A stretch of 64,000 nucleotides of DNA from Hypericum androsaemum (GCA_963995505.1 OZ023186.1:3286001-3350000); one strand, 5' to 3'. Counted from the first letter of the stretch, positions 1-11,333 are shown. The notes: generated by a model from the sequence alone, not told the origin. Program-made: numbers and translations.

Positions 1-705
1 AAGGACACATCTTAAAAACTAGAACGCAATCCATTCCGCCCCGCTTGAAGTTGGCCGCTCTCTTTGTGATCTCCGGAGACACATCGTTCAAGGCGATGGT
101 GGGTGGAGCTCGGCAAGGACGCAAGATTGATTTACAATGCTTTTTGTACATCAAAAGAAAATACGAATTTAAGGAGGGGGTTCTAGATTTCCCTTCACCT
201 ATTGATTTTTCTGGAAACAAAGGTTTCCTTGGGATTTTCCCTTCCGTTCTAAGTCCATCGCTGACCCGATTCAGGCATAGCTCCAACGGCCAGGAGGGGA
301 TGCGTCACCGGGAGGGGATTCTCGGTCGGAGACATCGTCGTCTAGCCTACCGGCTCGAGCCTTGCCGTCGAGCCACTAGGTTGCCGGGACTTGGAGCGAA
401 GTAGAAGACGAAGTTGGTTTCGAAGGCGGAGGGAGGCGTTAACGGGAGATCGATAAGTTGGGTACCAATAGCTGCCAGCAACGATGTGGAAGAAAGAGAG
501 AGGGGAGAGAACATTTTTTTTGTTTTTTTAAGTGGGGGTATTTGTCAATTCATGTGGCTTCTCGTCGGAGGAAAACTCTGGTTCTGGCTTAAGGAGTTCT
601 AGGGTATAATTTTGTCAAATTATGGAGAATTTTTAATCAATTACCGAAATAAGAGGGACGAGCACCGAATATACCAAACACCAAGGGTCTGAGAGTAATT
701 TTCAT
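1..705. mobile_element. Arm of an inverted-repeat DNA element (window-truncated)
   Basis: Bases 601-700 match, by eye, the reverse complement of the left arm of the element at 5331-6761: the same run through a TATAATTTTG block, a TTTTTAATCAATT block, ACCGAATAT.CCAAACAC and the end AAGGGTCTGA. This looks like one end of a second family member whose other end lies before base 1. The inner part (1-600) is GC-richer and has short open frames (45-404, 414-602) without recognisable domains, so I do not call genes there. Confidence 0.5.
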
Positions 706-833
706 ATTTCTTTTGGTCATGGAAGATTCCAGATACCGATGTGTCTCCCGCCAAGGCACGTCAGAAAATTTGATGGTGATATTGTTCAAATTGATGTTTG
801 TATTTCGTCACTCGTATCGTATGGTTGCGTAAG

Positions 834-2366
834 GGAGATTTTTTCTGAAATGGGCAAAACATATACATATTTTTCCTAAATAGGTAAAAAGTTATACATA
901 TTTTCTAAATAAGTTAAAATATTTTTTAATATTAAAAAAATTGAAGAAGGCGCCCTCTTACCTTGGCGCCTCGAGTAGAACAACCACTACATGTCCGGAG
1001 ATTCAAAAAAAAGTGGTATCATTTTTTGAAAGCTATCGATATAATTCGATATCGTTGTATCCTAAATTTAATATACTAATATAATTTAATCATTGTCATT
1101 ATACTAATGTATAATATATGTCAATAAATTCAGATCATTTAGTATTGGGATAAATTTATAGATACTAGGGGTGTGCAAACGGTATTCGGTATTACCGTAT
1201 TGTTTTCGGTATTCGGGAGTTCGGGATCGGGATTTCGGTATTCGGGATTTAATTTGGTAGGGTTTTTGTGAAAATTTAGGTAAATTCGGTATTCGGTAGA
1301 AATTCTGTATATACCGGTATTATTTCGGTAATACCAAAAATCCCGAAGTACTAAAATATAAGTTTACCAACCTATATATAAAATGAAAAACCCACTCCCC
1401 ACCCACATCCCTCTCCCTCTCGGCTCTCTCTCAGTTTCTCCTCTTTCCCCTTCCATTTTCTTTCTTCTTAAACCCACACACCAACCAAATCCGGCGAGCC
1501 ACCTCCACGAGCCACCGCCATGGGCCACCAACCGGCGACCACCGTAGCTGTCCTCCTCCACCACATCCATCTCCCTCTCGGCTCTCTCTCTCACAGTTTA
1601 TCTTCTTTCCCCTTCGATTTAGGGTTTTGTATTTAGGGGTTTTGCAATTAGATTGTCAATTTGTGTCTAATTTTGACTTGCTGCATGTTGGTTTCCTGCA
1701 TTCGCAGGAGATGGGTTTTCGATTTAGGGTTTTCCATCTGAGATTTCGATTTAGGGTTTTTAATTTAGGATTTTTGAATAAGGATTTTTGATTTGGGGTT
1801 TCAAATTCGGTATTTTCGAGATTTTTGGTATTATACCGAAATTTTAATTCGGTATTCGGTAGATACCGAAATAATTTCGGTTCGGGATCGGTATAGACTT
1901 TTTTTGTAATTCGGTATTCGGTATTTTTCGGGATCGGGATATCCCGAATGCTCACCCCTAAATTAGATACTAAGATTAAATTTATGGATATATATAATTT
2001 TAGAATAATGCAACTAGGGATAAATATTTATCGATGAATGTAATCATTGTCAATATACTATTAATACATCAATAAATTTAGATCATTTATTATTGGATAA
2101 ATTTAAGATACAACGATTAAATTTGATATATATTCGAAGAATAAAATAAGTTTATTAGGCCTTGGGGCGCCTCCATTATACTTCTTTTTTTCAAATCTCC
2201 TGCATCGTGACTGTTCCAGAAAATTTTTATATAGTTTATTAGGCCTTGGGATAAATTCAGTTTTTTTTATATTAAAATTTTTTAAAATCTATTTAGGAAA
2301 TATGTATAACTTTTTGCTTATTTAAGGAAAATATGTATATTTTTTGTCCATTTCAAAAAAAAATCC
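834..2366. mobile_element. Mutator-like MITE interrupted by a hAT-like MITE
   Basis: The ends form a long inverted repeat of roughly 110 bp: the left arm starts GGAGATTTTTTCTGAAATGG, and the right arm, read on the minus strand, starts GGATTTTTTTTTGAAATGG and continues in parallel through ATATACATATTTTCC and AAAAAGTTATACATATTT. The flanks TTGCGTAAG (825-833) and CTGCGTAAG (2367-2375) match at 8 of 9 positions, the 9-bp duplication size of Mutator-like elements. Without the 795-bp insert at 1166-1960 the element would be about 740 bp. It has no coding capacity. Short GGCGCC-containing blocks lie near both ends (about 950-970 and 2165). Confidence 0.75.
1166..1960. mobile_element. hAT-like non-autonomous element
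   Basis: The left end reads TAGGGGTGTGCAAACGG and the right end, on the minus strand, TAGGGGTGAGCATTCGGG. These are the TAGGGGTG-type ends common on plant hAT MITEs. The likely 8-bp flanks are ATAGATAC on the left and TTAGATAC two bases beyond the right end, one mismatch. The interior is full of CGGTATTCGG words in both orientations. It also holds two copies of a pyrimidine-rich stretch (about 1408-1460 and 1566-1617) and several GATTTAGGGTTT words. The short minus-strand frames 1364-1594 and 1656-1955 are by-products of this composition. Confidence 0.65.
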
Positions 2367-2619
2367 CTGCGTAAGGTAGTGAGCCAGGTAAGTCACAACT
2401 TCAATTTAACAAAATCAACATCAAGATATGTCTCTACTTTATCAAGGTGTTCTTTCTTTTTTTTATTAAGTTTATCGCGAAAGAATTTTACTGAATCTGA
2501 CAGTCACAACTTCAAATTAGAGAATTTCGCGTCAAGTAGTAGATATCACAACGATGACCTACTAGAACTTTTAGAAAGAATGTTGGGTAGAAGGTAAAAC
2601 ACTATTTATGATATAATTA

Positions 2620-2626
<7 letters not shown>

Positions 2627-2665
<39 letters not shown>
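2627..2665. repeat. (TA)n microsatellite
   Basis: Uninterrupted TA dinucleotides for about 39 bases inside AT-rich intergenic DNA. Confidence 0.95.
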
Positions 2666-2668
<3 letters not shown>

Positions 2669-5330
2669 CCCCTCAGTTTAAAAAAAACTTAAAAGCAAGC
2701 AGCAAGGCGTTTAGTTTTTATGAATGTAAAAATGGTATTAGATAAGTACTCTCAAAATAAAATTCGATAATTACAATAAAAATAAATTTCGATAATGTTA
2801 AAATAGAATGCGATAATATTTAATTTTCAATAACTGAAATTGGAAACAAGTAACCTGTCAAAAAAAATTGGAAACAAATAATTTATCTTTTCTCAACTTC
2901 GAAATTTGTGACACTAAATTGAATACCTTGTGAATTGCGTACAAATATATATATTTTTTACAAGATATGTGCAGAATTATGTTAAGTAACTTGTAAATGA
3001 TATTTTTCCTCAAAAAACTTGTAAATGATATTTTGAATAAAAAATGATAAATTTTGCATCGTATTAGTGTGGACAAACAAATGTTACATGTTATTTTGTA
3101 TATCTCCAATAAGAACAAAACTCTTTTAATAAGTATTTAACACTGTTACAAATTTCGAGTCTGTTTGCTATTAGGATTGAGTGATAGATTGTGTATAGCA
3201 GTGTTATCGAGATGAGCCTTTTTTCCATAGTTTTTTTTTCAATGAATTTTGCGACAATAAGATTTTTAATGAAGTTTTCGGCTACAATCTCGTAATATTA
3301 TATGCGAGGTCACCACTCGATATATTTTTATATATTAGTAAAAAAAATTTACCTACCAAAAAAATAATATTACGTATTTAAAAATGTAATCTCCAGACCT
3401 AATTAATTTAGAAAATTTTCACCGAATATTTTGCTAGTATCAAATCATATTTGTAAACAAGAAAGTGTGAACTATGAACTGCCAGGCAACACTCGATCTG
3501 CCTTGCCCGACAAGTGATATTATGGAAGTGGTTCACAGTGAAGCATGAATATTAAAACAAGATGGTCGTTTTCGAAATTATCACATCTAATTACCTGGCT
3601 GTCCTAAAGTCTATTGACCCGTACATAGATTATCTTATAATCCCCTGGATCAGTTAACAGGTTTTTATAATCAAGCACACGAAGCTTCCTAGGAAATTGC
3701 TTCGGTTTGTTAAAAAATTGGAGCGCTGAACATGGGATCTGCCTGTCTGGTTAAGGTGTTGGGCAAGCATATTCTCGTGTTCATACTGTATCCATTATAC
3801 GAGGCCTATAAAACTAAGCAATTAGATTAATCTGTAAACAAGTGTTTTAATTTAAACAAAAGTTTCCAATTCAAGTCAATGATAATCTACATTGTTAGAA
3901 AAATTTTGAGATTTTTTATCTATTCTATCCAACTCGAACCTAATTTAATCAGAAAAAAATGAGGTCTATAGACTGTAAATACTATCAATTACACAATTCT
4001 CGAATTTGACCTCTTGCATGAATCTAGATTAATTCACTTAATAAAAAAATGTTAGGTTGGAGTCCTTGAGATGACTTGCATATTTTTCTCTAATAAGCAC
4101 ACGAAGCTTCCAAGGAGCTTGGTTTAATTGATAAAAATTGTAGCGAAGAACTGGGGATTTGTTTTTTTTTTCCGGTTAAGGTGCCAATTTGGCGATGTAT
4201 ATTTCTCGTGTTCCTACCTACTACTGTTCCCACATTCAGAAGCCAATAATATACTTTGTTTTTCTATTTACTTCTCAAAAATATATATACTTTGTTTTTT
4301 TTTGCTCGATGGTATAATTCTGTCCATTTATTGTGGTGGTGGGCCTTCTCATGGGTCAGAAAATGGGGCCCAGTCCAGAAAGTAGGTTGTCCTTCTTCGG
4401 CCACTTTCCATTCCGTGGTCGTCCGTGACACAGGCTCTTTTTTTTAGGATGACACATAGGCTCTTACTTAATTTTGCTTTTTTCCACACAAAAAAAAACT
4501 TAATTTTGCTTTTGTTTGAATTCACTTTTTCAGTAGAAAGATATATCGACTTTGAATCATTCAGAATACAGCATTAGGGCAGGTTTCGATTGGTATCGTC
4601 TTCTTGTGGAAGGGTTGGTGGCAGATTGGGTTTGGTTGGACCCACATCTAATTGTTTGTTATTTATTTCTTTTTATGGAGAACGAACAGAAGATGCCTTT
4701 AATTGAAAGAAAACTTCCAGAGTGGTCGTTGACACTGTCCCATCATCCAATTGAATATTAATAAGAAACTTTTCAATTTAGAAATCAAATTACTTTCGGA
4801 TCAAAGACTTGGGCAGCTATTGGAAAAAAAATATGGCAGTTTGAGTTAGAAATGGACCAGATTTTATCCTAGTCGTAATATATGGGCCCTGTCGATAAGG
4901 CCCAAATGAGAGATAGCACTATAATATTCATATTTATCAGTATGAGACAATTGTATTGTAGATGTTGATAAAAAAATTTCAACCAAATTTTAGTATAGCT
5001 TCGTACTCAATTGTATTATAATCTTAAAACTGGAATCAAGGCCCAAATGGGAGATAGCACTATAATATTTAGATATTTATTAGTACAACTAATTCAAATA
5101 TCATCTCATTTGCATTATAAATGTTGATAAAAAACAATTCAACCAAATCATAAAAATTAAACTATAACAACACATCACTAGTTAATCTGTTTGTTTGGTG
5201 AGCGATGTTCAATTGCATCATGAAAATTAAATCTACCAACCATCTCATATATTAAGGAAATTTGCATTTAGTAATAGGCATTAATTCCAAAAATTTCCAT
5301 CTAGTTTATGTTAAAAGTTTGGGATAATTA
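2666..5330. other. AT-rich intergenic DNA with old local duplications
   Basis: I see no gene. Two diverged direct duplications are visible. One begins AGCACACGAAGCTTCC at about 3673 and again at about 4096 and runs roughly 125 bp, with many indels. The other contains AAGGCCCAAATG.GAGATAGCAC at about 4898 and 5039. Short open frames here (2858-3118 minus, 4128-4447 plus, 4552-4761 plus) have biased composition and no recognisable motif. Confidence 0.6.
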
Positions 5331-6761
5331 CTACCAGGCCCTTAGTGTTTAGCATATTCATCTCTCACCCTTCTAGTATTCGAAAATTGATTAAAAATAT
5401 CCCATAGTTTGGCAAAATTATACTATCGGGCCCCTGGCTGACGTCAACAACCATTTTTTTCTTTTTATGAAAATGACTGTTATACCTTTGAAAAAAATAA
5501 AAAAAATAAATCACCAACATCTTCTCCTCGCCATCTCCGTCTCCATCTTCAACATCTTCTCTCCTCAAACCTAGAATCCCAAACTCTACAACACCATCAA
5601 ACCTTAATCGAACCCACCATCCAAACGAACCCAGACGAACCACCATCTTCTCCTCTCCATCTCCCTCTTCGCCCTTGTAGTAACCGTTGCCCCAGCCGAG
5701 GACGGTGGATCCGGTGGACTGCCAGCTGATGGCGTAGGTCCAGCTCTCGCAGGCGCCTTCGATGAGGGATTGGAGCCGCTGCTGGAGCCACTTCTGGTTG
5801 AACACCTGCTGCTGAGCCAGACGACAGCTGAGGGGGCGGGGGCTAGAGGGACGACAGATCCGAGGACGTGTTTATGAAGGCCTTCATGATGGAGGCGTTG
5901 TCGTCTATCCACGGGGAAGTGGCGGCGTTGCTATTTCTGGCGATTGATGGTGAAATCAAGATTGTTGAGACCGTCAACATCATCGGAGTCGGTTCGTGGC
6001 GGCTCAAAAATGACGGCAACATTCTTGGATCCCCGCCAGATCGAAGGAAGATTACCAAGGAAAATGAAGATGACGGCATCACAGTAAGTTCTTGGCGAAT
6101 CTAAAAATGACGTCGGCGACGTCGCCGTCAGTTCTTGGGATCAGAAAATGACGTTGACGGCGTCGCCATCGATTCTTTGCGGATCAGAAGATGACGTCAA
6201 CGTTCTTGGCGGCTCAAAAAATGACCACCGACTAGACCGAGATAGCGAGCTTCTTGCGGTCGGCCTGGAAGGTGGTCGCAGTCATTTGAGCAGATCTGGG
6301 CAAGGTTGGTGCGTCGACACTACTGCTTCCCAACCTCAACGACGTCGGCCTGGAAATGCCACCATGGTTAGGGGGCCGTCTTCTTTCATCGCGAGCAAGT
6401 CTCCCCTCTCCAGTCACGTAGCAATTCCTCGACATTCACATCGGTCCAGATTTTCAATTGGATTGGATTAAATGTTTAGGGACGTTCTTTGTGTTCTTAG
6501 GGATTAAATGTTTGTTTTGGATTAAATTTTTTTTGTTTTGGATGTTCTTTGTGTTCTTGAGAGATTGAAGATGAAGCTTGAGGTTGAAGATGAAGCTCGA
6601 GGGTAAAACAATCTTTTTATAATTAAAAAATAATAAGATATTTGCTGATGTTATTAAGGGGCCTGAGAGTACAATAAAATTAAATTTCGGGGAATTTTTA
6701 ATCGATTTTCGTAATACAGAGGTCTGAACACCGAATATGCCAAATACCACGGGCCTGGTAG
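5331..6761. mobile_element. Inverted-repeat (Pack-MULE-like) element with a captured gene fragment
   Basis: The left end CTACCAGGCCC is mirrored at the right end as GGGCCTGGTAG. The inverted similarity runs about 100 bp, including ATTAAAAAT, GCATATTC and the GGGCCCC block near 5430 mirrored near 6655. Flanks are ATAATTA (5324-5330) and ATAATGA (6762-6768), an imperfect duplication, so the superfamily is uncertain. The interior is much GC-richer than its surroundings, typical of a Pack-MULE that picked up coding DNA. On the minus strand it holds part of a MYC2-type bHLH gene (separate entry). The rest (5940-6450) is coding-like in composition, with several near-repeats of AAAATGACG, but I cannot name a source. 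Confidence 0.7.
5655..5935 (-). pseudogene. Captured N-terminal fragment of a MYC2-type bHLH transcription factor
   Basis: Read on the minus strand, one frame gives [20 protein letters not shown] then a stop. A second frame gives [20 protein letters not shown], followed by WTYAISWQS and [12 protein letters not shown]. This order (acidic DDNAS..EAFM..SDLSS, proline-rich linker, FNQETLQQRLQ.LIEG, WTYAIFWQ, LGWGDGYYKGEE) is the start of the bHLH-MYC_N domain of jasmonate-response MYC2/3/4 proteins, from memory of the family. The two parts are in different frames, and a stop stands where the family has W or F, so the piece is not translatable as a MYC protein. The basic helix-loop-helix region is absent. 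The fragment sits wholly inside the 5331-6761 element, so capture by the transposon is the simplest reading. Confidence 0.85.
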
Positions 6762-6768
6762 ATAATGA

Positions 6769-7694
6769 AAGATGTATTATCTTTCTACTTTTGCATTTGT
6801 GTTAGATCAAACTTGATAGCATAATTTTATTCTTATCACCGGATACCAAATAATAAAATTTGAACTACTAAAAATTCAATAGTATCTAATAAAGAAAAAA
6901 TGAATATGCAAAAAAATTTCATATAAATATTAAAAAAACTAAAATCTCATTAGCAATATATACCAATACTTATGTTGCGATCATCCATGTGTCACTCTTG
7001 TGCCTGTCCAGCTGCGAATGCTTTAGAAGGTTGGACAAATGGGGACGTCTTCATTCAATCTGATGCTTCAAAATAATATTAATTTACAAAAATAAGTGAT
7101 GTAATAGTACACGTCTCACAAAAGGAGCAATACCATTATCAAGGTTGGTTCATATTTTAATCTTCTTGTGCTTCATCTTTCCAAATTTTAATTAAATCTA
7201 TCTTATCAACAACTTACCTTTAACATAGTTCAATCAGAAAGCACTACAAGTCCCAATCATGGCTCATCTTTAACCGTATATTAAACTTAGCCTGAAATTT
7301 TTCAAGTGCAAAAGATTCCAATTCTTCGAAACCTTTCCCTTAACTACCCCAAATACTAAGTCCATACAATAAAACAACATTACCAGCTCCTCCTAACCAT
7401 TTTTGTAAAAAAAGTGGTACGTCGAGCGATCTAATTGATCAGAATGCGACTCGTACTGATGACAATTCATTTTTATACCAAAATTCAAATGAACGTGGAT
7501 CGTTAGTCAACATTGTAAACCAACGGTCAAACAATTGGCCAAGATTCAAATTATAAAAAAAAATTGAATTTCGTTTACAATTTTGCTAGAATAAAAATGA
7601 TTGAAATAAAATTTTAGTACTCATAAACATAAACTTTGCAAGTATTTAGAATTAATTGACTTTTAATACTAAATATAATTAATAATATAAATAT
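6769..7694. other. Intergenic, no gene seen
   Basis: AT-rich DNA without a convincing open frame, RNA gene or repeat structure. Confidence 0.6.
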
Positions 7695-7699
7695 CATAT

Positions 7700-8403
7700 T
7701 GTTGGGATAAAAAAAGTGAGAACGCTAAGAACGATCTCGTGACGGCCCGGAGTGCTCGTCCCAAGGTCGATCTAACGCTACGAGTAACAAGGTTGGCCGA
7801 AGCCGAGACTACTACTAACCTAAACTAAGATAAAGAAGCCGAAGCTTGATAGAGATTTTGTGATTTGGTTTGTGGATCCTCCTTCGCTTCAACTTCTCGA
7901 ACTTGTGAAGTCAATCACGCTCCTAACTCCCACACTCAAAGCCCCAACCTTGTAAATTATTTTACCCGTCAATAATTCCGAGGTCCGGGTTGAGCGTTAC
8001 GGTCGATCTACCAAGTATGGATACTCCTCATAGAGACTGAGGAAGTCCAACTTGACCTGTGTTAAGAGGGCCCTCTCATTCCCTCCAATTGCTCGACCTG
8101 ACCTAAGGGAGGCCTGGTTACCTTAAGGGAAATCAACCTAACTTGAGGCTGAGGGTGTCCAAACTGACTTGAGGCTGAGGACACCCAAGCTAGCTTGAGG
8201 CTGAGGATACCCAATCTGACTTGAAGTTGAGGGTAAACTAAGCCAAGAATGAGGCTGATAGTACCCAAGCTGAATTAAGGATGAGGGTAGCCAGGCTGCC
8301 TTAAGCATACCCAGCCAAAGCAAGTTGACATCCAAGTACAGGTACCTCGATGATTGCCTTAGTCGACCTCGAGCTCCTAATAAGTTATTTTTGCACTCCA
8401 ACA
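7700..8403 (-). repeat. 3' LTR (full length, 704 bp)
   Basis: Starts TGTTGGG on the plus strand and ends TCCAACA. It is followed inward by the polypurine tract as read on the minus strand. It contains a short internal tandem motif built on CTTGAGGCTGAGG (about 8140-8280), which gives rise to the spurious frames at 8062-8268 and 8138-8500. Confidence 0.85.
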
Positions 8404-8586
8404 ATGCCCCCCACATGCCTTTGATTCGAATGGTCAAGGAGAATTGAAGGCATGTATTCTTGTGTGAGTTCGGGAGAGGGTCGACAATCCCCAATATCAT
8501 CTAATAGGTAGTGGGTAAAGCCGAAATCTGGCTAACCGATGGTCGATATTCAATAGGGACCTTGTATGAGCATAGCGGTACCTTCT

Positions 8587-9295
8587 TCACAAGGTCCTTA
8601 CTTCAACTTTGGCATCACCTAGTTTACTTAGAGCAAGGTGAAGATTATTGATTTTGAGCAGCTCCAGGGGGTCTAGGCCGTTGTCATGAAAGACATACCC
8701 GGCCAACTCGTAGAATGACAAGGTGTAGACCACCAACCACCTTGTCACCTCACATATGGCCTTACTCCTTAAAGGTAAGGAAAAGTGCCTGCCATTTGGG
8801 TGTGGCACTGACCGATCGATGGATATAAGGAGTATCCTGCTCGACCGAGCTCGCATAGTGGGCAAACCAGCCATCTATGCTGCCATGGGCCACCCTCTTT
8901 GGCACTATAAAATAGTCGTAGAAGGATGCCTCTACACAGTTAGTAGTCGATAGGAAGGGATTGACGTCTGTTGTCACTATCTCTACCCTTCCATCCGGCT
9001 TCCACCGAATCAAGAACACATGGAGGGAGAATGGGGTCACTCGTTTTGAGTTGATCCAATCCCTTCCCGATGGAGAATTATAGGAGGTCTTTGTGCTTAT
9101 GACAAAGAACACAATCTCTCGAGTAACGGAGCCCACACTAACTTCAACCGCGAGTACTCTAAGGGGACGAGTACCCTTACCAACCAAGCTGGCCATTATC
9201 ATCTTAAAAGGGCTCAACTTCTCCTTCTCATTGCTTAGCTTCTTCAGGAGCGACTGAGGTAGGAACCCTACTCTAACCAAGATAACCAAGAGCAA
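8587..9295 (-). pseudogene. Ty3/gypsy protease-end fragment
   Basis: The frame 9295-8762 reads VGFLPQSLLKKLSNEKEKLS, later FFVISTKTSYNSPSGRDWI and then SLHVFLIRWKPDGRVEIV. This matches the general plant gypsy pattern after the catalytic DTG: N.LP.S.L.KLG, FFVIDTKTSYN.LLGRDWI, STLHQ.LIFW..DG..E.V, V.A.PF, VEA.FY. The catalytic Asp-Thr-Gly segment should lie just upstream, but the frame is interrupted before it. The frame stops at 8762, and a second frame (8874-8587) overlaps without recognised RT motifs. It is an inactive remnant. Its strand gives the orientation of the parent element. Confidence 0.7.
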
Positions 9296-9347
9296 GGAGA
9301 TTGCACCACCCTCTTCTCAATACCTTATTGGGAAGAATACTACCAAA

Positions 9348-11333
9348 ATGGCTCCTCCCAAGGAACCGACTCTTCCTACTACTCAACCTAGTGCGGAGAG
9401 GAACATCACCAACACGGTTCCTTCGAGAGAGCCGGTTGAGATAGTCGTTGCCCCAATGGAGACATATTCTGCCTTCGTCGCTCGGAGGCGCTGTGAGCGC
9501 TATGAAGAGTCTCGTAAGTATCGTGAGGAGTCTCAAAGGTATTTTGAGGAGTCCCGTAGGCGCTCTGAGGAGTACTGGAGGCACTCTGAGGAGTACTGGA
9601 GGCATTCTGAGGAAAACTGGAAGCGCTTAAAGGAGTCCCTTAGCTGTGTTAGGGAGGACTTTAATGCGGTCGTCGATCAAGTCCGGGACGAGGAACCTCA
9701 CGAAATATCTCTAGGTAATACTCAGTGTCTTGCCAGTTACTTGACCCACACCTTAACCCCAGCAATACCAAATGAGTCATATGGGATGATCGATCCTGAG
9801 ACCGAGAAGCCAAGTCTTAATAGAATGACACATATAGGGCTATCACCCTCCACTGAGCCTACGGCGGAAGAACTAAGGGTAGGGTCTTTGCCTTACCATG
9901 ATACCCAGACCCGGGACTGTACGAGCTTACTCAGTCGACCTCCATCGGCTGGGGCCTCTAATTACCCAGGGTTGGAAGAGTCTCCTACAAGTGAGGAGAC
10001 CTATATTCCGACCATGATGCCTCAGTTCTTAAGATTAAGGCAAGGGGAGCTAGATCTAAGTGTTCCTACTTTGACCTTGACCCCTCAGTTCATGATGTTG
10101 AGCGAGAGGAAGCTTAACGAGGGTGATGTTAGTCTAAAGACGGAGAGTCCACCCCAATTTTTTGATGTTGAGATCTCAGACTCACACCGAGTATCGGGAG
10201 GGCAGCAATCAATAGGTCGTCACTTTAATACTTATGTTACCATGGTGGGCCTACGACAAAGTCAAAATAAAGAGGTCTTTAAACAAGGAAAGATCGACCC
10301 TAAGACCCGGGGGGCAAGACTCGGGGGGCAAGGAAGGCCGCCCGATAACGTCATTCGAAAGGCTCCAAAGTCCTCTCGTCCAAAGGGAGTCGATGTTCAT
10401 AAGCAAGGGGAGGTCGACTCTAAGACCCCGAGGGAAAAACATCGGGAGCATGGAAGACCTCCTAATAAAGTCCTTATAAGAACTCATAAGCTCTTTTGTC
10501 CAAGGGGAGTTACCGATACATGGAGGTTCCATCGTTCCCAAATCAAGGTGGACCTTCAGGACAAGGCTAACCCACGCTGGAACATCTTCAATCGGCTTGG
10601 AGACAAGAGGGTCACCTCTGAATCACCAACACAAGACGTCCTGACCAAAACTCAGAGGCATCTCTTTGAGAGGAAGGTCCAGAAGTTGAGGCAAGTTATT
10701 AAGGACCTAGAAAGGCAACTTATAGAACAAAAGGCTAAGCTGGAAGAGAAAAAGACTCTCTTAGTTCATCTGCGGGTTAAACACCAGTCAGCCATGACTC
10801 AAGGCCGGGCCAAGGAGGTTGAAGCCTCTAAGGCAAGAAAGGGAAAGGACCTCAAGCATGTTAAGGAGGTTCGACCAAAGGTGCCCACTGATCGACGTAA
10901 GAGGTTGACTCGTAAGTGGGTACCTAAAGCGAAAGGAGAGGTCCACTCAAAGAAAGATCGCCCCAAAAAGGATAAGGTTGACCGAAAGGAGGAGAAAGCC
11001 TCGATCGACCTTGACATCGGGTATATCAAGTTTAGAAACTTCCCAAACAAGGTGGCGATTGATGTAGCCTCGACTAGTTTTGGGTCAAAACTCGATCAGA
11101 CGAGCCACCTAGAGAGAGACATGATTGGGGGTCACCATATTGAGGTTGAGGTAGAAAAGAGGCCTTTACCACAGACAGCCGAAGCCCCTTTAACCGCCTT
11201 CACTTGGCGTCGGGTTTCCTTTCACCCACTTGGCGCTGGGTTCACTTGGCGCTGGTATTGGACTTCCTTTCACTATGAATCGGAAAAAGTGATGAACTAC
11301 AAAGTTGTAGGCCTATCTAGTATCTTTCCATAG
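9348..11333 (+). CDS. 661-codon ORF antisense to its LTR element, coiled-coil protein
   Basis: An uninterrupted frame of almost 2 kb begins with ATG and runs opposite to the gypsy remnant and the purine tract of the host element. The product is very polar. Residues about 45-105 form a charged helix of repeated EESRRYREES / SEEYWRH units. Residues about 311-390 contain two tandem 40-residue units (KQGKIDPKT.. and KQGEVDSKT.., each ending GRPP.. and a PKGV/PRGV motif). Residues about 440-480 are a leucine-rich coiled coil (FERKVQKLRQVIKDLERQL), followed by a Lys/Arg-rich stretch. No zinc knuckle, protease, RT or integrase motif is seen, so it is not a normal gag. Extra ORFs, including antisense ones, are known in gypsy elements of the Tat lineage such as Grande; this could be one. 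The last 40 residues run into the GGCGCC repeat region and may not be original. Function unknown. Confidence 0.55.
   Translation: MAPPKEPTLPTTQPSAERNITNTVPSREPVEIVVAPMETYSAFVARRRCERYEESRKYREESQRYFEESRRRSEEYWRHSEEYWRHSEENWKRLKESLSCVREDFNAVVDQVRDEEPHEISLGNTQCLASYLTHTLTPAIPNESYGMIDPETEKPSLNRMTHIGLSPSTEPTAEELRVGSLPYHDTQTRDCTSLLSRPPSAGASNYPGLEESPTSEETYIPTMMPQFLRLRQGELDLSVPTLTLTPQFMMLSERKLNEGDVSLKTESPPQFFDVEISDSHRVSGGQQSIGRHFNTYVTMVGLRQSQNKEVFKQGKIDPKTRGARLGGQGRPPDNVIRKAPKSSRPKGVDVHKQGEVDSKTPREKHREHGRPPNKVLIRTHKLFCPRGVTDTWRFHRSQIKVDLQDKANPRWNIFNRLGDKRVTSESPTQDVLTKTQRHLFERKVQKLRQVIKDLERQLIEQKAKLEEKKTLLVHLRVKHQSAMTQGRAKEVEASKARKGKDLKHVKEVRPKVPTDRRKRLTRKWVPKAKGEVHSKKDRPKKDKVDRKEEKASIDLDIGYIKFRNFPNKVAIDVASTSFGSKLDQTSHLERDMIGGHHIEVEVEKRPLPQTAEAPLTAFTWRRVSFHPLGAGFTWRWYWTSFHYESEKVMNYKVVGLSSIFP

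Noticed and set aside
45..602. Open frames of 119 and 62 codons at the window start
   Set aside because: No recognisable domain, and they lie within a likely transposon arm; composition effects explain them.
1720..1800. TTTAGGG-like words resembling telomere repeats
   Set aside because: Only a few degenerate copies within a hAT MITE, not a tandem telomeric array.
8062..8500. Open frames of 68 and 120 codons on the minus strand
   Set aside because: They lie in the LTR and arise from its CTTGAGGCTGAGG repeats; the same frames recur in the second LTR at 11953-12295.
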